Shown: positions 1 to 6,461 of the stretch, in pieces | How the letters are laid out: every line of letters begins with the position of its first letter | How positions within the stretch are numbered: the first letter of the stretch is position 1 | DNA from: Planctomycetota bacterium | Lineage (GTDB): Bacteria; Planctomycetota; Planctomycetia; Pirellulales; Thermoguttaceae | NCBI GenBank assembly: GCA_025356915.1 | Contig: JANXQG010000328.1 | Span: 1 to 10,041, forward strand | Reading direction: 5' to 3' | Length of the DNA: 10,041 nt | The notes under the pieces: generated by a model | The model's input: only the letters and a program-made list of their open reading frames with translations | The model's database searches: none | Told to the model about the DNA's origin: nothing | Translations under genes and position numbers: made by a program

Positions 1-486
1 GCCCATGGCGACGACCTGATCGAGGAAGAGCTTTCCGAGTTTTCCAGCGGTACGGCCCTGGCCTGCATCTTGCGGCCGATCGGCTTTTGCATGGTGCCCT
101 GCGCATCGGGTGAAACGCTCTCTTACGCGATGCGGAAAGCCCAACTCGATCAGGAACTTTGGCCAATCGGCTGGCCTGCCGAGGGCGCGCAAAAACTCCT
201 GCCGTCCCTGTATGACTTCCATAACGTGAATGTTTCGGGCGTTACGGCAGCCAAGCTCCTGGAGGTGGTCGGCAAGCAGGTCAACGCGGCGGTGATTTAC
301 GATCACAACGCCCTTGCACGGCATGGCCTTGAACCCGACAAGGTTACCGTTTCGCATCCCCAGCAGCGAACCACTTACAGCGTCGCCCTCCGCAAGATGT
401 TGGCAAAAGTTGGCCTGAAATTCGAGGTACGGGTCGATGAGGCCGGCAAAGCGTTTTTGTGGGTCAGTACGATGAAGCCGGTGTAG
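1..486 (+). CDS. Hypothetical protein, 3' part only (C-terminal domain resembling secretin/STN short domains)
   Basis: The frame is open from the first base of the window to a TAG at 484-486, so the gene enters from the left and its start is not visible. A TTG at 70 could be read as a start, but nothing favours it and coding continues upstream of it (AHGDDLIEEELSEF...). About 161 residues are visible. The last ~85 residues read as alternating short strands and helices, beginning with FHNVNVSGVTAAKLLEVV and ending with KAFLWVSTMKPV. This beta-alpha-beta pattern, with a 'make a helix, then a strand, then VTV..., then ALRKML..VGL.FEV' rhythm, resembles the short N-terminal domain of secretins and TonB receptors (STN) seen in many planctomycete proteins of unknown role. 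The resemblance is one of pattern only, so no function is assigned. The gene ends two bases before the convergent peptidase gene, with no room for a separate terminator. Confidence 0.6.
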   Translation, partial: AHGDDLIEEELSEFSSGTALACILRPIGFCMVPCASGETLSYAMRKAQLDQELWPIGWPAEGAQKLLPSLYDFHNVNVSGVTAAKLLEVVGKQVNAAVIYDHNALARHGLEPDKVTVSHPQQRTTYSVALRKMLAKVGLKFEVRVDEAGKAFLWVSTMKPV

Positions 487-488
487 GA

Positions 489-2291
489 CTACAGCAGCCC
501 GTCCAACTCCTCCACCAGCTTCCCAAACTGCTCCATCGCCCCATCCACGGCGGCCGGCTGCTCCATATCCACGCCGGCATCGCGGAGCAGGTCGAGTGGG
601 TCTTTTGAGCAGCCGCCTTTGAGAAAGTTCAAATAGTCGTTCAGTTCCCCCGCCCCGCCGCTGGTCACGCGATCGGCCAGGCAGATCGCAGCCGACATAC
701 CCGTGGCGTATTTGTAGACGTAAAACGCACGATAGAAGTGCGGAATCCGCAGACACTCCAGGCTCAGCTCTTCGTCGATCGCGAAGTCAGGCCCGAAATA
801 TTGCTTGAGCAACTCGCGATAGATCTCGCGGAATCGATCCAAGGTCAGCGGCTCGCCCGATTCCGACGAGGAATGGGCTAGCTTCTCGAACTCGGCGAAC
901 ATCGTCTGGCGGAAGATCGTGGCCCGCATGGCGTCGAGCTGGCGGTTGATGAGGAATGCCCGCTCTTCGTCGCTCCTCGCGTTGTTGAGCAGATAACGGC
1001 TCAAAAGTTGCTCATTGAACGTGCTGGCCACCTCGGCCACGAAAATCACATAGTTGTAATAGGCGAACGGCTGCTGTCGGGCCGAATGCCAACTGTGCAT
1101 CGAATGGCCTGCCTCGTGCGCAAGCGTGAAGACATGGTCCAGCACGTCGGGCTGGTAGTTCATGAGGATATACGGATCGCTGTCGAAGGTTCCGGAACTA
1201 AAGGCCCCGCTCTGCTTGCCGCGGTTCTCGTAGCGATCGCACCAGCGGCCGCGAAGCCCCTTTTCCAATGCCCCGCAATACTCGCTGCCCAATGGTTCGA
1301 GTGACTTCAGCACCACGTTTACCGCCTGCTCCCAGGTCTGCTTGCGCTGCAAGCCAGCCAGAATCGGCACGTAGGTATCGTAGTGGTGGATCTCCTTCAG
1401 CCGCATCTTCCGCCGCCGCAAGTCATAGTAGCCATGCAAGGCGGGCAGATGGCGATGTACCGACGCAATCAGGTTGTTGTAGACCGTCACCGGCACTTGA
1501 TCGGGAAATAATGCCGCCTCCAGGGCACTGGGATAGCTCCGCGCCTTTGCGTAATAGATATCGGCTTGCATCGAACCGGCCAGCGACGCAGCCAGCGCGT
1601 GAGAGTGATCGGCATACTCGCGGTAATACTGCTGAAATGCCTTCCGCCGCACGCCCCGATCAGGCGAGTGCAACAAGGTACTGAAGCTTGCGTGGCTCAG
1701 TTCGACCACCTCGCCGCAGTCGTTCTTGATGCCGCCAAACTTCAAGTCCGCATCGTTGAGCTGGCGGAATATCTGCTGCGCCGCCTGGGCCATTTCCGAC
1801 TGCATGGCCAACAGCTTTTCTTCCTTCTTCCCCAGCGTGTGCGGCTTGTAGCGGAGCACCCGCTGTAGGATCAGCTTATAGGGAGCCAAAGCGGGCGAAT
1901 CGAGAAAAGTCTTCATCTTCGCCGCCGGAATGGCCAAAATTTCCGGGCGGATGTAGCTTGCCGCCTGCGCCGCGCGGCTGGCCACGGCCATGAAGCGGCC
2001 ATGCATCCGTTGATACTGGCTCTCGCCCACATCCTCGGCCGTCTTCAAAAAGGCATAGTTCCCCAAGCCTTCCGCCGCCCGATCGAGATCGAGATCGAAC
2101 TTTAAGCACTCGGCCAGCGACTCGGGACTTTCCGCCAGCTTTCCCTGAAACCGGGCATATTCACCAATCCCGCCCTCCCACGCGTCAAACGCCGTTTCCC
2201 AGGCGGCATCGCCGGCGAAGAGGCTCGAAAGATCCCATGTGTCGGAAGATTTGACTTTACTGCGCAGAGGAAGCTGTTTGATACGTGCCAT
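489..2291 (-). CDS. pepF: Oligoendopeptidase F, M3 family zinc metallopeptidase
   Basis: This 600-residue protein is full length for the PepF/M3B group, whose cytoplasmic members cut short peptides. The catalytic zinc motif HEAGH is at residues 392-396 (bases 1104-1118), and the third ligand is probably Glu420 in FVAEVASTFNE, 28 residues downstream, as in M3 peptidases. Other family-like stretches are the N-terminal SSDTWDLSSLF, FSSGTFDSDPYILMNYQ before the zinc site, and the C-terminal IPHFYRAFYVYKYATG, which lines the substrate channel. I chose the ATG at 2289-2291 (MARIKQLPLRSKVKSSDTWDL). The frame continues to 2342, but the extra 17 residues are low-complexity and lack family character. 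No Shine-Dalgarno sequence is visible before the chosen start. The gene converges with the gene at 1-486 and lies 87 bp downstream of dndE on the same strand, so co-transcription with dndE is possible. There is no signal peptide. I am confident of the family, less so of the exact start. Confidence 0.93.
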   Translation of the reverse strand: MARIKQLPLRSKVKSSDTWDLSSLFAGDAAWETAFDAWEGGIGEYARFQGKLAESPESLAECLKFDLDLDRAAEGLGNYAFLKTAEDVGESQYQRMHGRFMAVASRAAQAASYIRPEILAIPAAKMKTFLDSPALAPYKLILQRVLRYKPHTLGKKEEKLLAMQSEMAQAAQQIFRQLNDADLKFGGIKNDCGEVVELSHASFSTLLHSPDRGVRRKAFQQYYREYADHSHALAASLAGSMQADIYYAKARSYPSALEAALFPDQVPVTVYNNLIASVHRHLPALHGYYDLRRRKMRLKEIHHYDTYVPILAGLQRKQTWEQAVNVVLKSLEPLGSEYCGALEKGLRGRWCDRYENRGKQSGAFSSGTFDSDPYILMNYQPDVLDHVFTLAHEAGHSMHSWHSARQQPFAYYNYVIFVAEVASTFNEQLLSRYLLNNARSDEERAFLINRQLDAMRATIFRQTMFAEFEKLAHSSSESGEPLTLDRFREIYRELLKQYFGPDFAIDEELSLECLRIPHFYRAFYVYKYATGMSAAICLADRVTSGGAGELNDYLNFLKGGCSKDPLDLLRDAGVDMEQPAAVDGAMEQFGKLVEELDGLL

Positions 2292-2378
2292 GGAGGAAGC
2301 TGGGGGGGTAGGGCTGGTGATTCTGAAAGCAAGGTACCCCAAATTCTACCCGCCTTCCAGCAGCGATCCAACCCCCTG

Positions 2379-2762
2379 TCAAATCTCCCCAAGGGATAGG
2401 CCAACGAGGTCCGCGATCGATCGCAATTTGTTCGGCGCGGCGAGGTAGCCGATGCCGCAGTGCAGGTGTAGTTGGAACTGCTTGCGAAGCACCTCGTCCG
2501 ATGTGCCCAAACCGTCCTGCACACAGCGTTGCTTGAACAATGCCAGGAAAAGCTCGTGATAATTGCCGCCAAAGACCGGCCAGGCCATTTCCACGTTGCT
2601 GTCCGCCTGGATATTGATCGGGGTCGGCGGCGTTGGCTCGGCCAGCGAGACGCAGAGTGCCCATCGGCAGAGAATGTTCCACTGCGCAATGCCTGTCTTC
2701 ACCTTCAGCCGGATGAGCTGCTCTTTCGCCTGCGACGAAACGCGAACCTGCTTGATGCTCAT
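2379..2762 (-). CDS. dndE: DndE-family protein of the DNA phosphorothioate system, standing alone
   Basis: This is a 127-residue protein running from an ATG at 2762 to a TGA at 2379. I recognise it as DndE from three blocks in the family order: TGIAQWNILCRWALC at residues 23-37, SNVEMAWPVFGG at 55-66, and FQLHLHCGIGYLA at 96-108. The N-terminal VRVSSQAKEQLIRLK is also typical. In Dnd systems DndE works with DndA (or IscS), DndC and DndD to replace a non-bridging DNA phosphate oxygen with sulphur. Structural work describes a small helical protein able to bind nicked DNA. Length and all visible blocks are intact, so there is no sign of decay. No dndB, dndC, dndD or restriction partner lies within the window: the neighbours are a metallophosphoesterase upstream and PepF downstream. 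No clear Shine-Dalgarno precedes the start. The family call is fairly sure; whether it takes part in DNA sulphur modification here is unknown. Confidence 0.85.
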   Translation of the reverse strand: MSIKQVRVSSQAKEQLIRLKVKTGIAQWNILCRWALCVSLAEPTPPTPINIQADSNVEMAWPVFGGNYHELFLALFKQRCVQDGLGTSDEVLRKQFQLHLHCGIGYLAAPNKLRSIADLVGLSLGEI

Positions 2763-2917
2763 GGCTGCTAAAGCTAGGGCTGATCGAACATGAGACCAGC
2801 TATCGAGAGATCGCTGATCTCTTGAGCATTATCGATCGCGATTTGATTGATTCTGTCCCAAGATTAGAGGGCGCCACAAAACACCCGTTGCAGTATAGCC
2901 CTGGTCAAGCTAATGCG

Positions 2918-3886
2918 TCAATGAATGCTGGCATCCCTCTTCAAGCTCTCCCACACAAAGCTGAATTCACTCTTGGCCCCCTTCTTGTACTCCTTGAGCG
3001 TCGGCGAGTAGGTCTGGACATCGACTTTGTTCTGCTCCGGGCGGAACGTGAATATCCGCAGCCATCCGTTGCCGCCGTTGGGTTCGTCCTGATAGTCTTG
3101 CAAAACCACATGTACCGGCCGGGTGGCCTGGGTTGTCTTCGTGATATACGCTTCACCGCCGTAGTGGCCGCAGAGGACCAGGAATATCTGTGGCGATGGT
3201 TCGAGAAGCTGCTCCCACACATGTCCGGGTGTCTGTCGATCCGGGCCGCTGACGGCTGTGCCCTTGCCTATCTCGCCCTCGGGTGTGAGCATCTGGTGCG
3301 TCGTCAGGATGACTGGCATGTCTGCATGGTCGGCCATGACTTTTTTGGCCCATTGGATCTCGGCCTTCGGTGCAGCAACGGCCAGCTCGAGCATAATGAA
3401 CTTGTATCCGCCGCCAGAGAATGTCTGATAGGAACTGAATCCCGAGGGAGAGGCCCCACCGTACCAGGGATACTTCTTGAATCGCTGAGGGCCGTAGTAG
3501 TCCACGAACTTACGGCAGGTATAGCTGCCCCTCTTGCCGTCCATCAGGTCGTGGTTGCCGCAGGCCATGCCGTAGGGAACCACGTCATTCAGCTTATCCA
3601 TGAAGCGGACCGAGTTCTTGAATTGTGCATCGACATAGCCAGCGTCCACGTTGTCGCCCACCGTCACGACGAACTTAATCTGGAGCTTCTCGATGTTCTG
3701 GCATATCCACTCGGTCTGAGCCATGCCCACCTTCGTGTACTTGGCAGCGTAGTTCTGGGGATCGGGGAGCACGACAATGGAGAAATCCTTAGCTTCTGCA
3801 TTGGTAGGGCCCACAAACGGGGCCAGCAATGCCAGAAGCATCAGCCTAAATTGCCAAGCTCGTTTCGTACTTTGAAATGTCGGCAT
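2918..3886 (-). CDS. Secreted calcineurin-like metallophosphoesterase
   Basis: This 322-residue protein has an N-terminal signal peptide: basic TKRAWQFR, then hydrophobic LMLLALLAPFVG, then a likely cleavage near NAEA at residues 29-32. It should therefore act outside the cytoplasm. The two-metal phosphoesterase motifs are all in order: DPQ at 42-44 (Gln in place of the usual His of DxH, a frequent variant), GDNVD at 77-81, GNHD at 110-113, TTHQ with His197, and GHY with His241. The short C-terminal beta-rich part (GWLRIFTFRPEQNKVDVQTYSP) is typical of secreted members of this group. The natural substrate cannot be told from the sequence; phosphodiesters or phosphorylated glycans are both possible. 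The start is supported by AGGAG at 3894-3898, seven bases before the ATG. A 155-bp gap separates it from dndE downstream, so shared transcription is uncertain. It diverges from the BMC operon. Confidence 0.88.
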   Translation of the reverse strand: MPTFQSTKRAWQFRLMLLALLAPFVGPTNAEAKDFSIVVLPDPQNYAAKYTKVGMAQTEWICQNIEKLQIKFVVTVGDNVDAGYVDAQFKNSVRFMDKLNDVVPYGMACGNHDLMDGKRGSYTCRKFVDYYGPQRFKKYPWYGGASPSGFSSYQTFSGGGYKFIMLELAVAAPKAEIQWAKKVMADHADMPVILTTHQMLTPEGEIGKGTAVSGPDRQTPGHVWEQLLEPSPQIFLVLCGHYGGEAYITKTTQATRPVHVVLQDYQDEPNGGNGWLRIFTFRPEQNKVDVQTYSPTLKEYKKGAKSEFSFVWESLKRDASIH

Positions 3887-3929
3887 CGATCATCTCCTGT
3901 GTGGATCGGTCGGTCCTGCCCTTGCAGCG

Positions 3930-3935
3930 ATTATA
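3930..3935 (-). promoter_or_regulatory. Possible -10 box for the metallophosphoesterase
   Basis: On the minus strand a perfect TATAAT lies 44 bp upstream of the metallophosphoesterase start. No good -35 box sits at the proper distance; the best hexamer at 17 bp is GTATTA. The call is therefore weak. The rest of the divergent gap up to 4043 shows nothing else I can name. Confidence 0.3.
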
Positions 3936-4043
3936 CTCTACGAGGACGCGAATAATACTAACCCGAACCGCAGTGCGCAAAAGGAAATGTCAAGCGTCTG
4001 GCGGAATTATTTCACAATCTTTCACCACGGTGCAGTATTTTGC

Positions 4044-4072
4044 TTGCAATCTAATCAGACTTGTGGCATAAT
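4044..4072 (+). promoter_or_regulatory. Sigma70-like promoter of the BMC operon
   Basis: TTGCAA at 4044-4049 is followed by a 17-bp spacer and CATAAT at 4067-4072, which match the -35 and -10 consensus at 4 and 5 of 6 positions. The -10 box lies 42 bp before the GTG start of the DeoR-type regulator. It is the best promoter candidate for the regulator and for the BMC genes behind it. The immediate surroundings are AT-richer than the flanking genes, as expected for a promoter. Confidence 0.55.
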
Positions 4073-4076
4073 TATG
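4067..4076. promoter_or_regulatory. Perfect 10-bp palindrome over the -10 box, candidate operator
   Basis: CATAATTATG reads the same on both strands and includes the proposed -10 box. A repressor bound here would block RNA polymerase, and the adjacent gene encodes a DeoR-family repressor, a class that commonly controls its own operon. The role as operator is inference; AT-rich palindromes of this size also arise by chance. Confidence 0.35.
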
Positions 4077-4102
4077 TCAGATGGATTTTGCTTTCGGACA
4101 TT

Positions 4103-4107
4103 AGGAG
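4103..4107 (+). promoter_or_regulatory. Ribosome binding site that fixes the GTG start of the DeoR regulator
   Basis: AGGAG is followed by seven bases and then GTG at 4115. The reading frame extends upstream to a TTG at 4061, but that codon has no Shine-Dalgarno and lies inside the proposed promoter. The GTG gives a protein beginning M-L-G-E-E-R-R, the normal start of DeoR-family proteins. Confidence 0.75.
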
Positions 4108-4114
4108 TGACCTT

Positions 4115-4897
4115 GTGCTAGGCGAAGAACGGCGTAGCCACTTGTTGGAAATTGTGAGAAACCTCCAGTTTGCCTCGTTACCGCAGTTGGTCGAGCAGAT
4201 GGGGGTATCGGAATCCACAATCAGAAGGGATTTGGAGCTGCTTGAAGAGCAAGGTGCTACGCGACGTATTCACGGTGGTGTGTTATTCGTTGGAACGGCG
4301 GCTAAAGTCCCCCACTTTAAATCCCGTGAGCCGGCTCAGTGGAACCTCAAGAAAGTCATTGCCCAGTCTGCGGCGGCACTGGTTGAGGATGGTGACACAG
4401 TCCTTTTGGATGGTGGGAGTACAACTTATGAGGTGGCTAGATTATTGGTCGGTCGGCCGCTGCACGTAGTGACCAATTCCTTGCCGGTGGCTAATCTTTT
4501 CGCCTCCAACGCCAATAGCGACCTAGTATTGATCGGTGGCAATGTTTGCACGCGGACCGGCGTGGTTCGCGGCCCGTATGCCGACCAGATGTTATCGCAG
4601 GTCCGTGTGCGGAAGACGATCCTCAGCACGGCTGCCGTGTGTGAAGAAGGTTTTTTCAACAACAACATGCTGTTGATCGAGACGGAACGCGCCATGATGC
4701 GGGCCGGCAAAGAAGTGATTGTTGTGGTCGATAGCACCAAGTTTGGCAACCAAAGCCTGGGGCACGTTTGTTCGCTGAGCACGGTTGACCACGTGGTGGT
4801 CGACTCGCAACTCAGTGACGAGTGGCGGAGCAAACTGACTGCTGCGGGAGTACACCTGATGGTGGCCGAGGTTGGTGAGCCGGTCACGGTGAATTGA
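4115..4897 (+). CDS. DeoR-family transcriptional repressor of the BMC operon
   Basis: This 260-residue protein has the usual DeoR length. The N-terminal winged helix-turn-helix spans about residues 5-55, with the recognition helix in VSESTIRRDLELLEEQG (31-47) followed by the characteristic wing RRIHGG (50-55). The C-terminal sugar-phosphate-binding, isomerase-like domain shows DGGSTT at 99-104, then VVTNSLPVANLF, LIGGNV...GVVRGP, and VDSTKFG at 205-211. Family members are repressors released by a phosphorylated sugar. Here a fucose or rhamnose pathway intermediate such as a 1-phosphate ketose is a reasonable guess from context, but it is not shown by the sequence. It is the first gene of the operon and lies 61 bp ahead of pduL, so it is likely co-transcribed and autoregulated through the palindrome in its promoter. 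The GTG start was chosen from the ribosome binding site at 4103-4107. Confidence 0.92.
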   Translation: MLGEERRSHLLEIVRNLQFASLPQLVEQMGVSESTIRRDLELLEEQGATRRIHGGVLFVGTAAKVPHFKSREPAQWNLKKVIAQSAAALVEDGDTVLLDGGSTTYEVARLLVGRPLHVVTNSLPVANLFASNANSDLVLIGGNVCTRTGVVRGPYADQMLSQVRVRKTILSTAAVCEEGFFNNNMLLIETERAMMRAGKEVIVVVDSTKFGNQSLGHVCSLSTVDHVVVDSQLSDEWRSKLTAAGVHLMVAEVGEPVTVN

Positions 4898-4958
4898 GAA
4901 CAGAAGTAAACATTCCGGGCAGTCCTGAAAAACATAGACATTCAGATCGTGAGTAACC

Positions 4959-5621
4959 ATGAGCATCGCTGCACCGATTGATCGGAATCTTATCGAGCAG
5001 ATCGTTCGCGAGATCGTGCTGGCCCAGATAGGCGGCCCTGCGGGCAAGCCGAATCTGGTGGTCAGCGTATCGGCCAGGCATTGCCATCTTACCGACCAAG
5101 ACACGGAAACGCTTTTCGGCAAAGGGCACAAGTTGACCGTGCAGAAGGATCTGTACCAGGACGGCTACTTTGCGGCGGAAGAGACGGTGATGCTCGTTGG
5201 CCCGAAGCGACGAATGCTGCCGACGGTGCGGGTTTTAGGCCCCACGCGGCCGGAAACACAGGTCGAATTGGCCTTCACGGACGGCATCTCGCTGGGCATC
5301 GACCTGCCGGTCCGGCTCAGCGGCAACGTCAAAGACACGCCGGGCTGCGTGCTCGTCGGCCCCAAGGGCGTTGTCGAATTGAAACAAGGCGTGATCCGTG
5401 CCGAGCGGCACGCCCACATGAGCCCCGATGATGCCGAGTTTTATGGCGTCAAGAATGGCGACCTCATGAGCCTGCGGGTCGATTCGTCCTGCAGTATCGT
5501 GTTCAACGGCCTGCAAGTGCGGGTCGGCAAGAACATCAAATTGGAAGTCCACCTCGACACGGATGAAGGTAATGCGTGCAACCTCGATCACGCGACGCAG
5601 GTGGAGTTATTTAGACCGTAA
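4959..5621 (+). CDS. pduL: PduL-type phosphotransacylase, BMC cargo enzyme
   Basis: This 220-residue enzyme moves an acyl group from CoA to phosphate, recycling CoA inside the organelle and giving an acyl phosphate for the kinase encoded downstream. It belongs to the PduL family, unrelated to Pta. Two zinc-binding half sites are visible: SARHCHLT with His41 and His43, and RAERHAHMSP with His151 and His153. The family signature HLDTDEGNACN follows at 197-207. The first ~24 residues (IDRNLIEQIVREIVLAQIG) form a predicted amphipathic helix followed by a Gly/Pro linker, as in cargo-targeting peptides; the catalytic part begins near residue 32. With this locus the substrate is probably lactyl-CoA, which is inference. 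The start at 4959 has a weak GTGAG five bases upstream. The gene follows the regulator by 61 bp, and the stop codon lies in a perfect palindrome (5619-5630). Confidence 0.93.
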   Translation: MSIAAPIDRNLIEQIVREIVLAQIGGPAGKPNLVVSVSARHCHLTDQDTETLFGKGHKLTVQKDLYQDGYFAAEETVMLVGPKRRMLPTVRVLGPTRPETQVELAFTDGISLGIDLPVRLSGNVKDTPGCVLVGPKGVVELKQGVIRAERHAHMSPDDAEFYGVKNGDLMSLRVDSSCSIVFNGLQVRVGKNIKLEVHLDTDEGNACNLDHATQVELFRP

Positions 5622-5630
5622 TTGCAATTA
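5619..5630. repeat. Perfect 12-bp palindrome overlapping the pduL stop codon
   Basis: TAATTGCAATTA is self-complementary and its first three bases are the pduL stop. It lies 53 bp before the first BMC-H gene. There is no T-run directly after it, so it does not look like a factor-independent terminator. It could be an operator half-site pair or chance; it shares the heptamer TTGCAAT with 4044-4050 in the operon promoter. Confidence 0.4.
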
Positions 5631-5683
5631 TTGAAAGCGCACCCACTAACCCGAAGTTTTTTTCTACAAAGGAGAGTATCCTC

Positions 5684-5986
5684 ATGGCAAAGTCAATGGA
5701 AGCGTTGGGTATGATTGAAGTCAAGGGCTTTGTGGTCCTTGTCGAAGCCACCGACGCCATGCTGAAGGCCGCGAACGTCCAGTTTTATGGCTGGGACAAG
5801 GTCGGCAGCGGGCTCGTCAGTGCATTTGTTGTTGGCGACGTGGCTGCCGTCAAGGCAGCCACCGATGCCGGTGCCGCGGCCGCAGGCCGAATCGGCGAAG
5901 TCGTCAGCGTGGCGGTCATTCCGCGTCCGCACGAGGACCTCGGCGTCATTCTTCCGTCCGCTCAAAAGGCTGGCGGCTCTGACTGA
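5684..5986 (+). CDS. pvmD: BMC-H shell protein (first copy)
   Basis: This 100-residue, single Pfam00936-type domain protein forms the hexameric tiles of the microcompartment shell. The core runs ALGMIEVKGFVVLVEATDAM at residues 7-26, then KAANV, the pore loop KVGSG at 39-43 (Gly41-Ser42-Gly43 lining the central pore), FVVGDVAAVKAATDAG, and the closing VIPRPHEDL. A ~10-residue tail follows the domain. A strong Shine-Dalgarno, AAAGGAGAG at 5668-5676, lies eight to ten bases before the ATG, the best in the operon, in keeping with the large amount of BMC-H needed. The symbol follows the naming of the two adjacent BMC-H genes in the planctomycete locus and is given from gene order. The gene follows pduL by 62 bp, and a pair of hairpin repeats separates it from its sister gene. 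Confidence 0.95.
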   Translation: MAKSMEALGMIEVKGFVVLVEATDAMLKAANVQFYGWDKVGSGLVSAFVVGDVAAVKAATDAGAAAAGRIGEVVSVAVIPRPHEDLGVILPSAQKAGGSD

Positions 5987-6001
5987 AATAGAACCGAGTA
6001 C

Positions 6002-6021
6002 GTCAGGCTTTCCAGCCTGAC
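6002..6021. repeat. Palindromic repeat, family A copy 1
   Basis: GTCAGGCTTTCCAGCCTGAC has 8-bp perfect arms around a TTCC loop. The same 20 bases recur at 10003-10022, after the second BMC-P gene. Related sequence is seen at 9701-9716 in the opposite sense. Its placement 13 bp after a stop codon, and its recurrence, mark it as an interspersed element; as RNA it would form a stable hairpin. There is no T-run, so it is not a standard terminator. Confidence 0.75.
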
Positions 6022-6035
6022 CGCTTCCGGTTTAC

Positions 6036-6057
6036 TGTCAGCCTAAAAAGGCTGACA
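6036..6057. repeat. Second hairpin between the two BMC-H genes
   Basis: TGTCAGCCT and AGGCTGACA form 9-bp perfect arms around an AAAA loop. The arm resembles family A (GTCAGGCT) with one base changed, so the two neighbouring hairpins may share an origin. It lies between the hexamer genes, 63 bp before the start at 6120. It lacks a downstream T-run. Confidence 0.65.
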
Positions 6058-6119
6058 TACAAAGAATCACGAACCGAATCAACCCCTAAATAATCAAGCA
6101 TCGAAGGGAAATGACTATT

Positions 6120-6389
6120 ATGCAAGACGCCATCGGACTATTAGAAACCAAAGGACTCGTGGCCCTCGTCGAGGCCACCGACGCCATGGCCAAGGCCGCC
6201 AATGTGACCATTCTCAAGCGAGTGCAGATCGGCGGAGGTTTGGTGACGACCGTTGTCCGCGGTGACGTGGGCAGCGTGCGAGCCGCCGTTGAAGCCGGCG
6301 CCGCCGCCGCGCAACAGGCCGGCGAACTGGTCGCCAGCCACATCATCCCTCGCCCGGCCGACGGAATCGTCGCGGCGTATTTGTCGTAA
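6120..6389 (+). CDS. pvmE: BMC-H shell protein (second copy)
   Basis: This 89-residue BMC-H protein is the minimal domain length with no extensions. It starts MQDAIGLLETKGLVALVEAT, continues TDAMAKAANV, has the pore loop QIGGG at 36-40 (Gly-Gly-Gly in place of the Gly-Ser-Gly of the first copy), then VVRGDVGSVRAAVEAG and HIIPRP. Similarity to the gene at 5684 (shared VEATDAM.KAANV and GAAAA) points to an old tandem duplication. An ATG at 6111 in the same frame would add MTI, but AAGGG at 6104-6108 is too close to it; the ATG at 6120 gives usable spacing and the usual BMC-H start. The symbol is again from gene order in the planctomycete locus. Confidence 0.94.
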   Translation: MQDAIGLLETKGLVALVEATDAMAKAANVTILKRVQIGGGLVTTVVRGDVGSVRAAVEAGAAAAQQAGELVASHIIPRPADGIVAAYLS

Positions 6390-6430
6390 GGGAGAAGAGG
6401 GTGGAGGAGGGATTAGGGATTGGATATCGC

Positions 6431-6452
6431 GGCAAATTGCCTGCTTTCCAGC
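6431..6452. repeat. Degenerate copy of the short palindromic repeat
   Basis: GGCAAATTGCC (6431-6441) is a palindrome with one central base and is followed by TGCTTTCCAGCC. The pairing of a GGCAAA..TGCC palindrome with a TTCCAGCC block is also found, in reverse sense, at 9670-9713. It therefore looks like a worn member of the same repeat family. The evidence is short matches only. Confidence 0.4.
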
Positions 6453-6461
6453 CCTGAGAGG

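Noticed and set aside
2102..2689. Open frames on the minus strand (2102-2689 and 2257-2682) overlapping dndE
   Set aside because: They are other-frame readings of dndE and the pepF 5' end; their translations are rich in Arg, Ser and Pro and show no domain.
2806..2822. AGAGATC GCT GATCTCT hairpin in the 155-bp gap between dndE and the metallophosphoesterase, considered as a terminator
   Set aside because: The stem is only 7 bp and no T-run follows on either strand. Nothing else nameable was seen in this gap.
2822..3955. A 377-codon open frame on the plus strand, longer than the gene opposite it
   Set aside because: It is the antisense shadow of the metallophosphoesterase, which has a signal peptide, all phosphoesterase motifs and a good ribosome binding site; the plus-strand frame shows no family character.
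4061..4114. Upstream TTG start for the DeoR regulator
   Set aside because: It lies within the proposed promoter and has no ribosome binding site; the GTG at 4115 has both a good site and the normal family start.
5631..5659. TTGAAA (5631-5636) ahead of the first BMC-H, considered as an internal promoter -35
   Set aside because: The hexamer 17 bp downstream is AAGTTT, which is not a -10 box.
6002..6057. Two hairpins after the first BMC-H, considered as a transcription terminator
   Set aside because: There is no T-run after either stem, the sister shell gene follows at once, and one sequence recurs elsewhere, which points to a repeat.
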